Shown here: in pieces, positions 7,528 to 16,347 of the stretch
Layout: the number at the start of each line of letters is the position of its first letter
Numbering within the stretch: position 1 is the first letter of the stretch
Assembly (NCBI GenBank): GCA_963663265.2
Contig: CAXXXM010000002.1
Span: 868,001 to 932,000 of the forward strand
Reading direction: 5' to 3'
Origin: JAEXOD01 sp963663265
GTDB taxonomy: Bacteria; Bacteroidota; Ignavibacteria; Ignavibacteriales; Melioribacteraceae
Length of the DNA stretch: 64,000 nt
Notes under the pieces: generated by a model
What the model was told of the DNA's origin: nothing
Seen by the model: the letters and a program-made list of their open reading frames with translations, nothing else
Databases searched by the model: none
Made by a program: the position numbers and the translations under genes

Positions 7528-9159
7528 TTAATTATTTAATTCTGTCACTATTTTCCCATATTCCATTTTAATAACTCTATCGGCTAAATGGAAATAACGA
7601 TCATCGTGGCTTACAGCCAAAACTGTTTTACCTTCTGCTTTTAATTTTTTTAATAAATCATCATAAAAATACTTTTTAAATTGTGGGTCTTGATCTGCAG
7701 CCCATTCATCAAAAATGTAAATTGGCTTATCTTCCAAAAAAGTAACAATTAAAGCAAGCCTTTTACGTTGTCCTGTTGATAAATCAAGCCGTGTAAAACC
7801 ATTATCTAAGAATTCAGTTTTATTCTGAATCTGCATAAGTTTAAGCAAATCATTTATCTTTTGAGGGTCAACTTGTTCCAAGCCATATAATTTATCAAAC
7901 AAATGGAAGTCATAAAATATTGCCGAATATAGTTCGCGATACTCTAAATAATTGCTATCATCCACTATTTTATCGTCAACAAAAATACTCCCTTTTTTAG
8001 GTTTATAAAGCATTGTTAATGCTTTTAAAAAAGTTGTTTTACCACACCCATTTCCTCCAATTATAAACAATACTTCTCCTTTGTTTATTGTTAAGTCAAT
8101 AGGACCTATGGAAAACTTCTCTTTTTCATCACAATTTTTGTATTCAAAGTAAATATTATTTAATACAATTTTGTTAAAATTATTAAACCTATTTTCACCA
8201 TTAATAGGTTGAATTTCGTTAGGATTAACTTGCAAATCTAATTCATTCTCTAAGCCATAGATATTTTTTATTGCAATATCAATCTTTCCAAAAATTGGGA
8301 ACATTGAAACAAGAGATGTTAAAGGACCAATTGCAAATAACATTGCAGTTGTTGTACTAATAATTTCCCCTGCCAAATCTGGTGTTAACCGAGGCAACAC
8401 AAAAACAATTGAGCCCAAAATTATATAAATAAATGCCTGAGAAAAGACCATATTTTCCGAGAACTTAAATCCGGTACTAATTTTTAAATCTTTTAGTTTT
8501 TGAGAGATCTTTTCAAAATGAGAATATAAATCGTTACTTTTTTTTCTATTAAGTTTAACCTCCTTCAATCCATCTAAAATATTAGTTAAAGAGACAAAAA
8601 ACTTAACTTCAGCTTTTGTTGTTTCTTCTAACTCAGCATATACTTGAATGTTGTTCTTATGAAAAACAAATACTCCGAATATAATTAATACTGTAAGAAG
8701 AATAGCCGCCATCATTGAAATAATAGCAATGTATCCAAACATAAATACAAGCATTATTGCCGATTGCAGGGCTGTAATAACGTAAGGAGCCATCTGCGAA
8801 ATAAGAGTACACTCTTGAGTTAGACGATTATAAATTTCAGCTTTTCCAATTTGTTCAATATTTAACAAATCAGTTCTGCGAATTTTATCTGAAAGTCTTA
8901 ACCTAATTTTGCCAAGTATTTCTTCAATTATGCTGATTCCGGTGGTTAATATAAATTTTTGAGATACAATAAATATTCCTACAGTAGAAGCAAATATTAG
9001 AATTAAACTGATATTAATTTCAGTTTTAGACACATTCTTTGCAGCTAAATTTATTACTGCCAATACACCTGCACTTGATAAACCGGACAAAGCTGTCAAT
9101 ATTATTAGCTTTAAAAGCGGAGTATCTGATTCTCTTTTTAGGAAGTATAAAAATTTCAT
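7528..9159 (-). CDS. Cyclic-peptide-type ABC exporter (SyrD/PvdE family half transporter)
   Basis: 543 residues: six transmembrane helices in the first ~300, then an ATPase domain with Walker A GGNGCGKTTFL, signature LSTGQRKRLAL and Walker B IYIFDEWAADQDP. The DEWAADQDP form and the short fused TM-ATPase layout are diagnostic of the SyrD/PvdE cyclic-peptide exporter family, which moves lipopeptides or siderophore precursors to the periplasm. It lies in the same transcription unit as the synthetases and so most likely exports the product. It would function as a homodimer. Length is normal, and all ATPase motifs appear intact. Confidence 0.92.
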   Translation of the reverse strand: MKFLYFLKRESDTPLLKLIILTALSGLSSAGVLAVINLAAKNVSKTEINISLILIFASTVGIFIVSQKFILTTGISIIEEILGKIRLRLSDKIRRTDLLNIEQIGKAEIYNRLTQECTLISQMAPYVITALQSAIMLVFMFGYIAIISMMAAILLTVLIIFGVFVFHKNNIQVYAELEETTKAEVKFFVSLTNILDGLKEVKLNRKKSNDLYSHFEKISQKLKDLKISTGFKFSENMVFSQAFIYIILGSIVFVLPRLTPDLAGEIISTTTAMLFAIGPLTSLVSMFPIFGKIDIAIKNIYGLENELDLQVNPNEIQPINGENRFNNFNKIVLNNIYFEYKNCDEKEKFSIGPIDLTINKGEVLFIIGGNGCGKTTFLKALTMLYKPKKGSIFVDDKIVDDSNYLEYRELYSAIFYDFHLFDKLYGLEQVDPQKINDLLKLMQIQNKTEFLDNGFTRLDLSTGQRKRLALIVTFLEDKPIYIFDEWAADQDPQFKKYFYDDLLKKLKAEGKTVLAVSHDDRYFHLADRVIKMEYGKIVTELNN

Positions 9160-9170
9160 TTAGTATTCAA

Positions 9171-9308
9171 TTATTTATGTTTAGAATGATAATGTTTATT
9201 TATTAAAGTTTCAAGAATTTTCTTTGTTAACAAAGCATTCTTTTCTAAAATTGTCATTTTTGACACATACTCAAGCCCACAAAATACTTCAATAGTTATA
9301 AAACCCAT
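9171..9308 (-). CDS. Possible 45-residue small protein between transferase and exporter
   Basis: The 180-base gap between the phosphopantetheinyl transferase and exporter genes holds an ATG-initiated frame of 45 codons starting at 9308 and stopping at 9171, 11 bases before the exporter start and 31 bases after the transferase stop. It begins MGFITIEVFCGLEYV and ends in a basic, His-rich tail (NKHYHSKHK). No family was recognised; it is not MbtH-like. The tight fit within an otherwise compact operon argues for a real gene. Low sequence complexity and the absence of a clear ribosome-binding site argue against it. Confidence 0.4.
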   Translation of the reverse strand: MGFITIEVFCGLEYVSKMTILEKNALLTKKILETLINKHYHSKHK

Positions 9309-9339
9309 AATGAATTAGACTAACAATTGTCCATTCATA

Positions 9340-10026
9340 TTATTCCCAAAATTTCACTTCATATGGCAATAGCTTTTGAGAATATTTATATAAACAGACT
9401 GCCATTATATGATAAGAATCAGGGTTGAATAACTGAAAACTAACATCACTTGCAATACAATTATTTTCAACAACACTTATAATGGTTTCATCCCTCATAT
9501 TAATTGTAAAGGAATCTAAAGGAATAGAAAGCCCCTTGCCAATCATTTTTATATAACTCTCTTTCAAAGTCCAAATTTTATAGAAATTAATTTTCTGGAT
9601 TTTCTGCTCAACGTTTTTAACTTGGTCAATTTCATCTTGAGAATAATTTTTATTCATAATTTCAAATGGAGGGTTTTCAATTTTTTCAACATCTATTCCG
9701 CAACTATTTTCCGAACAAATTAAAGATACCCAATCTCCTGAATGTGAGATATTAAAGAAGATTTTTTGCCCAACCAAAATTGGCTTTCCAAAATCATCAT
9801 CAATTATTTCTATATTATTATAGTCTAAATGCCAATAGTTTTTAAGAGCATATTGCAATAAAAGCTCTCCAAATAGACTTCGTAATTTATCCTCATAAAA
9901 TCGAAATCTTTTGATTTTTTCTTTTTTTGTTTCTCTTACTGTTTCAAGCATAGATAAATATTCTTGTTCAGGAAACAAAAAATTAATTTTGGAAATTAAG
10001 ACTACTGGTTTAGATATATTGTTCAT
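9340..10026 (-). CDS. 4'-phosphopantetheinyl transferase (Sfp type)
   Basis: 228 residues of the Sfp/Gsp family. The magnesium- and CoA-binding signatures are visible: FNISHSGDWV, CGIDVEKIE and the second motif FYKIWTLKESYIKMIGKGL. The enzyme converts apo- to holo-carrier proteins by attaching phosphopantetheine to the conserved serine; this cluster has nine such domains or proteins to prime. Its start overlaps the stop of the last NRPS gene by 4 bases, showing translational coupling. Length and motifs are normal for a cluster-dedicated enzyme with broad carrier specificity. Confidence 0.95.
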   Translation of the reverse strand: MNNISKPVVLISKINFLFPEQEYLSMLETVRETKKEKIKRFRFYEDKLRSLFGELLLQYALKNYWHLDYNNIEIIDDDFGKPILVGQKIFFNISHSGDWVSLICSENSCGIDVEKIENPPFEIMNKNYSQDEIDQVKNVEQKIQKINFYKIWTLKESYIKMIGKGLSIPLDSFTINMRDETIISVVENNCIASDVSFQLFNPDSYHIMAVCLYKYSQKLLPYEVKFWE

Positions 10027-13000
10027 TTACTTAATAAGTTTTCATAAAAAGATAATCTATTTTTGAAATGTTGCATCATTTTTTCAATTAATTCCTCGCT
10101 ATATTTAGATTTATGGAAAGTAAAAGCAATGTCAAGTGCACCGTTTATAAAAACACTACATTGCAATGGGAAAGGAGCATCAACATGCCTAATTTTAACG
10201 CTTTCCATTTTTGCCTTTCCTAATTTAACTTGATCTACAGAATTATTCTGAAGCACAAACATTTTATCAATAACATTCTGTTTTTTCGTTTCAATCCCAA
10301 ACTCATCAAGAATCATTTTAATTGGCACAACTTGGTTTTTATAACCATCTATACAAGTTTTTCTTATTTTAAGTAAATTATCATTATTATGGTCATTATT
10401 TAATCCATTAATTCTTAATGGAAGAATATTAACAAAACAACCAACCAGCGATTCAATTTCGGTATACTCTCTTCCGGCAATATATGAGCCAACAAGGAAA
10501 TCCTCCTCACCTTCTATTTCACCAATTGTTTCAGCAAAAACTGTTAATAATAACATAAACAAGCTAATGTCTTTTTTTCTGCAAGCCTGCTGTACACTAT
10601 TTGATATTTGAGAATTAATGGAAATTAATTTCGTTTCTGATTCAATTCCTAAGAACCCTGTTGTATTAATTGTTGTCTTAAAATCATACCCCTTCAAACA
10701 ATTAGACCAATAAGCTAAATTCTCTTTTAATTTCCCTTCTTTTATTTGTTGATTTTGCATTAAAGAGAAATCCGAATATTGTAATCCGGGAACATCTATC
10801 TCATTATTAACTTTCTCACCAAAATTATATAGATCATTTAACTCTTTAATGAATATTCCAAGTGACCACCCATCAAATGCAATGTGATGAATTGCATAAA
10901 GCAATAGATATTCTTCGTTAGAAGTCTTAATAAGTTTAAATCTTGAAGTAGTTTCATTATTCAAATCAAAAGGTTTCATGCAAATTTCATTAGTTGCATT
11001 TTCAATAATCAGATTAATATTGCTTATATTTTTTGAAGAGATATCTTCATATTCAACTGCTTTATCTTTCTTTGTTACTCTTTGATATACATCCCCATCT
11101 TTTTCGAAGAATACTACTCTAAGAGTTTCATATTTAGCCACTATTTTGTCAATAGATTCAATAAACTTTTCAGGGACAAATTCTCCGGAAATTTTATACA
11201 CTCCGGTTATACTATTAACATTTTTACCAACATATATTTTGTCCAAATCCCAAAAGAACTTTTGATTATACGAAATCTTTGTATCACCAATATTTTCTCT
11301 TCGTGAAAATAATGGTTCTGTACTTAGTTTGTTTGTGCTATTCTCGTTTGAAAGATACTGAGAGAAAGATCTGATAGTTGGATACTCAAACATACTCTTT
11401 AGTTGCAAATCTACATTAAACAAGTTTCTTACTCTTGATACTACTTGTGTTGCCAGCAAAGAGTGTCCACCTGATCTGAAGAAATCATCATCAATTCCAA
11501 GATTTTCTATATTTAGAATATCTTTCCAAATCCCCAACAAAAGCTCTTCTTGTTCAGTTGTATTTTCCAAAGAAACGATTCTATCAGATTTAACTGATAA
11601 ATCGGCAAGAAGCGGTTTATCAACTTTGCCATTTGAATTAAGTGGCAATTTGTCTGCTTTAATGAATTTTGCCGGGATCATATAATCAGGCAAATTTGTT
11701 TCTAAGTAAACTTTTACAATTCCATTTTCAACAATATTTTCAACATTAGTATCAAGTTGAATGTAAGCGACTAAATAGTTAACGGATTCTTTTCCAACCT
11801 CAGGAATAACAGCTGAGTATTGCACTCCTGATATTTTATTAATTACAGCTTCAATTTCACCCGGTTCAACTCTATACCCTCTTATTTTAACTTGTTCATC
11901 AGCTCTTCCAAGATATTCAATATTGCCATCGCCCAAATATCTACCCATATCGCCTGTTTTATATAACCGAGCATTAAGAAATTCATTATTAATAAATCTT
12001 TCATTTGTTAACTCAGGTCTATTATAATACCCCTCTGCAAGGCTTTCACCTGCAAGAAATAATTCACCTCTTAACCCGGGAGGAACAGGTTTAAATTTAG
12101 AATCAAGTAAAAAGACGTTTGTATTTGGAACTGGTTTTCCAATAGGAGGAAGATTGTTCCATTTAAAAGAATCCCCATCTAATAAATAAGAAGTAATTAC
12201 ATGAGATTCAGTTGGTCCATAATGATTAAGCAAAATAGCATTATTAAGATGTGAAAAGAAAATCCTTATCTGGTCTGTAATTTTTAGCTGCTCGCCGGCA
12301 GTTATAATCTGTTTAATTGAACTTGGGTATAATTTATTATCAATCGCAGCAATTGCCAATTGTTGTAAAGCAACTACGGGTAAAAATATTCTTTCTATCT
12401 CATTTTTTTTGATAAACTGAAGTAATTCATAAGGATCCCTTCTTAGATTCTGATCTATAAGATATAAAGTACCTCCTGATACAATGGTTGAAAATATTTC
12501 CTGAAATGAAACATCAAAAGATATGGAGGCAAACTGAAGAGTTCTTTTGGGTTTTGAAAGTTCAATATCACTTAAATGCCAATTTATAAGATTATTTGCA
12601 CCTTTACGTCCCATAGCTACACCTTTTGGAGTACCTGTTGAACCCGAAGTATACAATACATAAGCCAAATCACCTTGTTTTTTATTAATAGGTTCTGACG
12701 ATAAAGCATTCTCATTAATATAGTCAAGTAATAGTACATTTCTATCAAAACCACTCCTCTTAATACCTTCTACTTCATTTTTCGGCATAAAGGCAATTCC
12801 AGGGATAGTTCTCAGTTTTTCTTCAGAAGGCATTCTCTTGCCATTATTTATATATTCAGCAATAAATTCACTAACTGTGATTTCACCCTCGCCAATTATT
12901 GCCAAATCAATATTTGAATCAGACAATAGTTTATCGTATTCGCTTGATATATAAGGTCCTCCTACTATAATATTACTATTAGGAGAAGCATTTTTTGCGA

Positions 13001-16000
13001 TAGAAATACATCTATGGAAAAAGTTTTTATAGATTGATAATGTTCTAAACCCTATTATATGTGGATTAAAATCAATTATCATTTTTTCCATCTCTTCAAA
13101 GGAATTAAAATCAACGAGGGCTTTAGCTACCTTTCCACTAACTGAATTACCAAAGTTTTTTCTTAAATTAGCTAATATTGACATCAACCCAATTGGCTCT
13201 TCAATCTGGTGGTGAAGCATAGTTTCGTGCATTGAAGAAAACTGATTAGAGGCATCAAACAATAAAATTCTAATAGCATCTTTATTAGGCTTCTGCACTG
13301 GGAAATATTTACGGAGTTTTTCATTTATTCCCTCAATTTCATATTTATCATCCGGCACATATTCAATATCACCAAGTTCTTCTATTTTAACCCCTGTATA
13401 TTTTAAGATGTCTTCAAAAGAATTTATTGAATATGGCAGATAGCTATCATATTTTTGAACCATCTCTTTTTTGGTAAATATTGAAAACTGCGTAGGTAAT
13501 ACTTTAAGAAGTCTTTCTTTGTTTAGAAAATACTCGTTCATAAATCTTGACTGAAACTGTCTGGCAAAACTTTTGGGGTATGGTAATGTTTCCGGCAAAG
13601 CATGATACGCTAAATTTGCCGATACTCTAATAGCTTCCTCACTAATACCATTTTCAATTGCCAATTTGTAAATTTCGGAATTTGGGAATATTTTTAACAC
13701 GTGTAGATTGGGAAAATCAATCCACTTTACTTTTTTTATGGTATCAAGAGTCATTAGTGCTTCTTCTTCAGTCTCAGTTGGGAAACCGAACATTGTTTGT
13801 AACTCTAAGAATACATGAGGATGTTTTTCTGCAAAATATTTTATGTTCGCTAAGAACTTTTCCAAATTTAAATTTTTATGTATCAACTTTTGGATTCTTG
13901 GAGAACCGGATTCTAATGCTAAAGCCACATCAACCGTGCCGGCTTCTACCATCAAATCAATAAATTCTTCAGTAAGAATATCAGCTCGTAACCCATTAGG
14001 AAAAAAGAATTGACTCCCCGGTAATTTTGCTATTGCCATCTCAAAGAACTTGCCGCTCACATCTTTTCTAAGATTAAAAATATCATCAAGGAAAGTAAAT
14101 CTTCTAAACCCACAGTCGTAATATGTTTTTACTTCATTAAAAATATTTTCCGAACTTCGGGTTATTTGTTTTTTAGGCCATATTTTATGACAATAGATGC
14201 AATTGTAAGGACAACCTCTTGATGACAAAATAGAGATATCACTTGTTACTGGTCCAGTACCAATATATTTGCTGTACTTTGAATAATCAACACTCCCTCT
14301 ATCAGGCAAAGGAAGGCTGTCAAGATCTCTAATTACTTCGCGAGTGTTTGTTATTACAATTTCAGATTTATTAAGCACCTTATAATTTCGTGCATTAATG
14401 TAAGTAAACTGACTAATTGATTCTTCATTGCTTATAAAGAAACGAACTTTACTCTCATCAAGAATAGTCCGTATTCTTTCAGATGGATATTCCGGATCAA
14501 TTGGCAGATAAGCAGCACCACATTTAAGTATTGCAGTTACTGTTGCTATCAAATCAATTGATTTATTTAGCAATACCCCCACTACATCACCCGATTTAAT
14601 ACCCTCTGCTACAAAGCAATTTACAAATTTATTTACCCTGGTATTAAATTCCTTATATGTTACAGTAGTATTTTCAAATACTATACAATCTTTTTCAGCA
14701 TTTATTTTTGCTGATATATTTAACAGGTCTATAATGTTTTTATTATCTGTAACTTCAGATAATTTTGTATTCCATTTATTAAAGATAATTTCTTTTTCAG
14801 CTTCAGTAATTATCTCAATTTCTCCCAATAATATATTAGGATTACTCACAACCTCTTTCAATATATTTTTATAATGTTCAAGTAATCTTTCAGCCGTTTC
14901 TACTTTAATTATTGATGTGTTTATCTCCAAAAAACCGCTAATTTGTTCATCAAACTCATTAACAACAAAAGATAAATCAAAATGGGCAACATTGGTTTCA
15001 ATATCAATAGCAGATATTTTTAATCCTGTTTCCTTTTCGATGTTTTTAGGTTGGTTTTGCAAAACAAACATTGTCTGAAATATTGGAGCATGTGCCAAAG
15101 TTCTTTGTGGTTCGATAGCTTCAACTAACTGATCAAAAGGATAGTCTTGATTTGCAAATGCATCAAGTGATGTTTGTTTTATTTGCTGCAAATATTCCAT
15201 AAATGTTATATTGGAATCAATTTTAGCACGCATAACCAATGTATTTGCAAAAAAGCCAATTAATTTTTCTAATTCACTTTTTGTTCTGTTAGCAACAGGA
15301 ATTCCAATTACAATATCTTCCTGTCCTGTGTATTTATATAACAGATAAGCATAAGCACCCCATAACAACATAAATGGCGAAACGCCGGCGTTATTAATTA
15401 ACTCCGAAAGCTTTTTTGTAATTTCACTATTAATAGAATACTCAACTTTTTTCCCAATAAATTCATGTACTTTCTTTCTTTGATAATCAAAAGGGAAATT
15501 CAGGGATGTTGGTATTTTTTCGAGTTGCTTTTTCCAATAATTTAATTGCGACTCATATGCTCCGCTCTCCAATTGTTCTCTTTGCCAAACTCCAAAATCA
15601 GCGAATTGAATCTCAAGTTCTTCAAGTGGATATTTTTCAATCTTGTTATATTGATATAATGTAGTTAATTCGTCAAATAGAATACTTGCACTCCATCCGT
15701 CAGCAGCTATCCCATGCAACACCATCAAAAAGATATTACTATCCTCATTAATTTGAACCACATAAGATCTAAATAACGGACCTTCTGCTAAATTAAAAGG
15801 AATCACAATTTTATCTTTCAGATACTTATTGAGAATAGCTGGAGTATTAAATTCCGGTTGCATACGAAAATCCACATACTCAATATTAACATCATAATTT
15901 TGAATAATTTTTTGAGTTGGAGCACCATGCTCAGCAGGAAATAGTGTCCTAAATATTTCGTGCCTTTTTACTATTTCATTTAATGCATAGTTTAATTTTT

Positions 16001-16331
16001 CATGGTTCAAATTTCCTTCAATTTTTAAAGCAAATGAGATGTGATAAATTGCTTTTTCGCCTTCCAACTGATTAAGGAACCACATTCTTTGTTGTGAAAA
16101 AGATAGTGGAATATTTTTATTTCTATCCACTTTTTTAATACTGTTTGATTTAACATCTTCAACAACATTTGAAAGTAGTTTTATAATTTCTTCTTTATAT
16201 AATTTTAGTTCTGTCAATATTTCATTAGTTAATACACCTTTGGGGGCACTAATTTGCAAATCATTTTCACGCAACTGTAATTGCACGCTTAATGATTTTA
16301 ACTTTTTTAAAAATAATTCAATATCTTTCAT
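10023..16331 (-). CDS. NRPS C-A(Pro-like, interrupted by radical SAM/B12 cassette)-PCP-C
   Basis: 2102 residues. Order: TubC-like docking domain (~1-55); condensation (~70-500); adenylation start (~535-635, A2 motif YLPIDPEYP from ~608); inserted radical-SAM then cobalamin-binding-like cassette (~640-1200); adenylation remainder (YTSGSTGTPKG from 1227); PCP (GGHSLL, Ser1624); second condensation (HHIAFDG from 1815). The specificity positions read D-V-Q-F-I-A-H-V-I, very close to the proline code DVQLIAHVVK. The first condensation domain has HGIAADG at 206-212, so the usual catalytic second histidine is glycine. There is no thioesterase domain; the terminal condensation domain may release the chain by amide or ester formation. 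Its docking domain fits the acidic tail of the preceding Dab-type synthetase. The frame is continuous across both insertion junctions. Confidence 0.93.
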   Translation of the reverse strand: MKDIELFLKKLKSLSVQLQLRENDLQISAPKGVLTNEILTELKLYKEEIIKLLSNVVEDVKSNSIKKVDRNKNIPLSFSQQRMWFLNQLEGEKAIYHISFALKIEGNLNHEKLNYALNEIVKRHEIFRTLFPAEHGAPTQKIIQNYDVNIEYVDFRMQPEFNTPAILNKYLKDKIVIPFNLAEGPLFRSYVVQINEDSNIFLMVLHGIAADGWSASILFDELTTLYQYNKIEKYPLEELEIQFADFGVWQREQLESGAYESQLNYWKKQLEKIPTSLNFPFDYQRKKVHEFIGKKVEYSINSEITKKLSELINNAGVSPFMLLWGAYAYLLYKYTGQEDIVIGIPVANRTKSELEKLIGFFANTLVMRAKIDSNITFMEYLQQIKQTSLDAFANQDYPFDQLVEAIEPQRTLAHAPIFQTMFVLQNQPKNIEKETGLKISAIDIETNVAHFDLSFVVNEFDEQISGFLEINTSIIKVETAERLLEHYKNILKEVVSNPNILLGEIEIITEAEKEIIFNKWNTKLSEVTDNKNIIDLLNISAKINAEKDCIVFENTTVTYKEFNTRVNKFVNCFVAEGIKSGDVVGVLLNKSIDLIATVTAILKCGAAYLPIDPEYPSERIRTILDESKVRFFISNEESISQFTYINARNYKVLNKSEIVITNTREVIRDLDSLPLPDRGSVDYSKYSKYIGTGPVTSDISILSSRGCPYNCIYCHKIWPKKQITRSSENIFNEVKTYYDCGFRRFTFLDDIFNLRKDVSGKFFEMAIAKLPGSQFFFPNGLRADILTEEFIDLMVEAGTVDVALALESGSPRIQKLIHKNLNLEKFLANIKYFAEKHPHVFLELQTMFGFPTETEEEALMTLDTIKKVKWIDFPNLHVLKIFPNSEIYKLAIENGISEEAIRVSANLAYHALPETLPYPKSFARQFQSRFMNEYFLNKERLLKVLPTQFSIFTKKEMVQKYDSYLPYSINSFEDILKYTGVKIEELGDIEYVPDDKYEIEGINEKLRKYFPVQKPNKDAIRILLFDASNQFSSMHETMLHHQIEEPIGLMSILANLRKNFGNSVSGKVAKALVDFNSFEEMEKMIIDFNPHIIGFRTLSIYKNFFHRCISIAKNASPNSNIIVGGPYISSEYDKLLSDSNIDLAIIGEGEITVSEFIAEYINNGKRMPSEEKLRTIPGIAFMPKNEVEGIKRSGFDRNVLLLDYINENALSSEPINKKQGDLAYVLYTSGSTGTPKGVAMGRKGANNLINWHLSDIELSKPKRTLQFASISFDVSFQEIFSTIVSGGTLYLIDQNLRRDPYELLQFIKKNEIERIFLPVVALQQLAIAAIDNKLYPSSIKQIITAGEQLKITDQIRIFFSHLNNAILLNHYGPTESHVITSYLLDGDSFKWNNLPPIGKPVPNTNVFLLDSKFKPVPPGLRGELFLAGESLAEGYYNRPELTNERFINNEFLNARLYKTGDMGRYLGDGNIEYLGRADEQVKIRGYRVEPGEIEAVINKISGVQYSAVIPEVGKESVNYLVAYIQLDTNVENIVENGIVKVYLETNLPDYMIPAKFIKADKLPLNSNGKVDKPLLADLSVKSDRIVSLENTTEQEELLLGIWKDILNIENLGIDDDFFRSGGHSLLATQVVSRVRNLFNVDLQLKSMFEYPTIRSFSQYLSNENSTNKLSTEPLFSRRENIGDTKISYNQKFFWDLDKIYVGKNVNSITGVYKISGEFVPEKFIESIDKIVAKYETLRVVFFEKDGDVYQRVTKKDKAVEYEDISSKNISNINLIIENATNEICMKPFDLNNETTSRFKLIKTSNEEYLLLYAIHHIAFDGWSLGIFIKELNDLYNFGEKVNNEIDVPGLQYSDFSLMQNQQIKEGKLKENLAYWSNCLKGYDFKTTINTTGFLGIESETKLISINSQISNSVQQACRKKDISLFMLLLTVFAETIGEIEGEEDFLVGSYIAGREYTEIESLVGCFVNILPLRINGLNNDHNNDNLLKIRKTCIDGYKNQVVPIKMILDEFGIETKKQNVIDKMFVLQNNSVDQVKLGKAKMESVKIRHVDAPFPLQCSVFINGALDIAFTFHKSKYSEELIEKMMQHFKNRLSFYENLLSK
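12734..14414 (-). other. Radical-SAM plus cobalamin-binding cassette inside the adenylation domain
   Basis: Residues ~640-1200 of the synthetase. A typical B12-radical-SAM linker (VIRDLDSLPLPDRG, ~666-679) leads to RGCPYNCIYC (C707, C711, C714), the cluster-binding motif. It is followed by FTFLDDIF, NGLRADILTEEFIDLMVEAG and LALESGSPRIQKLI, all in the usual order. A Rossmann-like B12-binding domain comes afterwards (~1018-1190: IRILLFDASNQ, NPHIIGFRTLSIY, IIVGGPYIS from ~1121, AIIGEGE, IPGIAF). In ordinary family members the B12 domain precedes the radical-SAM domain, so the order is reversed. The histidine of the DxHxxG cobalamin-ligating motif was not found, as in many class B enzymes. The likely chemistry is methylation of an unactivated carbon, but other radical reactions are possible. 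Confidence 0.88.
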
Positions 16332-16347
16332 TTAGATTCCAGTATAA

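Noticed and set aside
9171..9308. Possible MbtH-like protein expected in NRPS operons
   Set aside because: The small ORF lacks the NxExxxSxWP pattern; no MbtH was found in the window.
10023..11230. Terminal domain read as an epimerisation domain
   Set aside because: Its HHIAFDGWS core and latch motifs fit condensation domains and epimerase-specific motifs were not seen.
12734..14414. Possibility that the radical-SAM part is a separate gene or frameshifted insertion
   Set aside because: The frame is open through both junctions and the adenylation motifs resume correctly on the far side.
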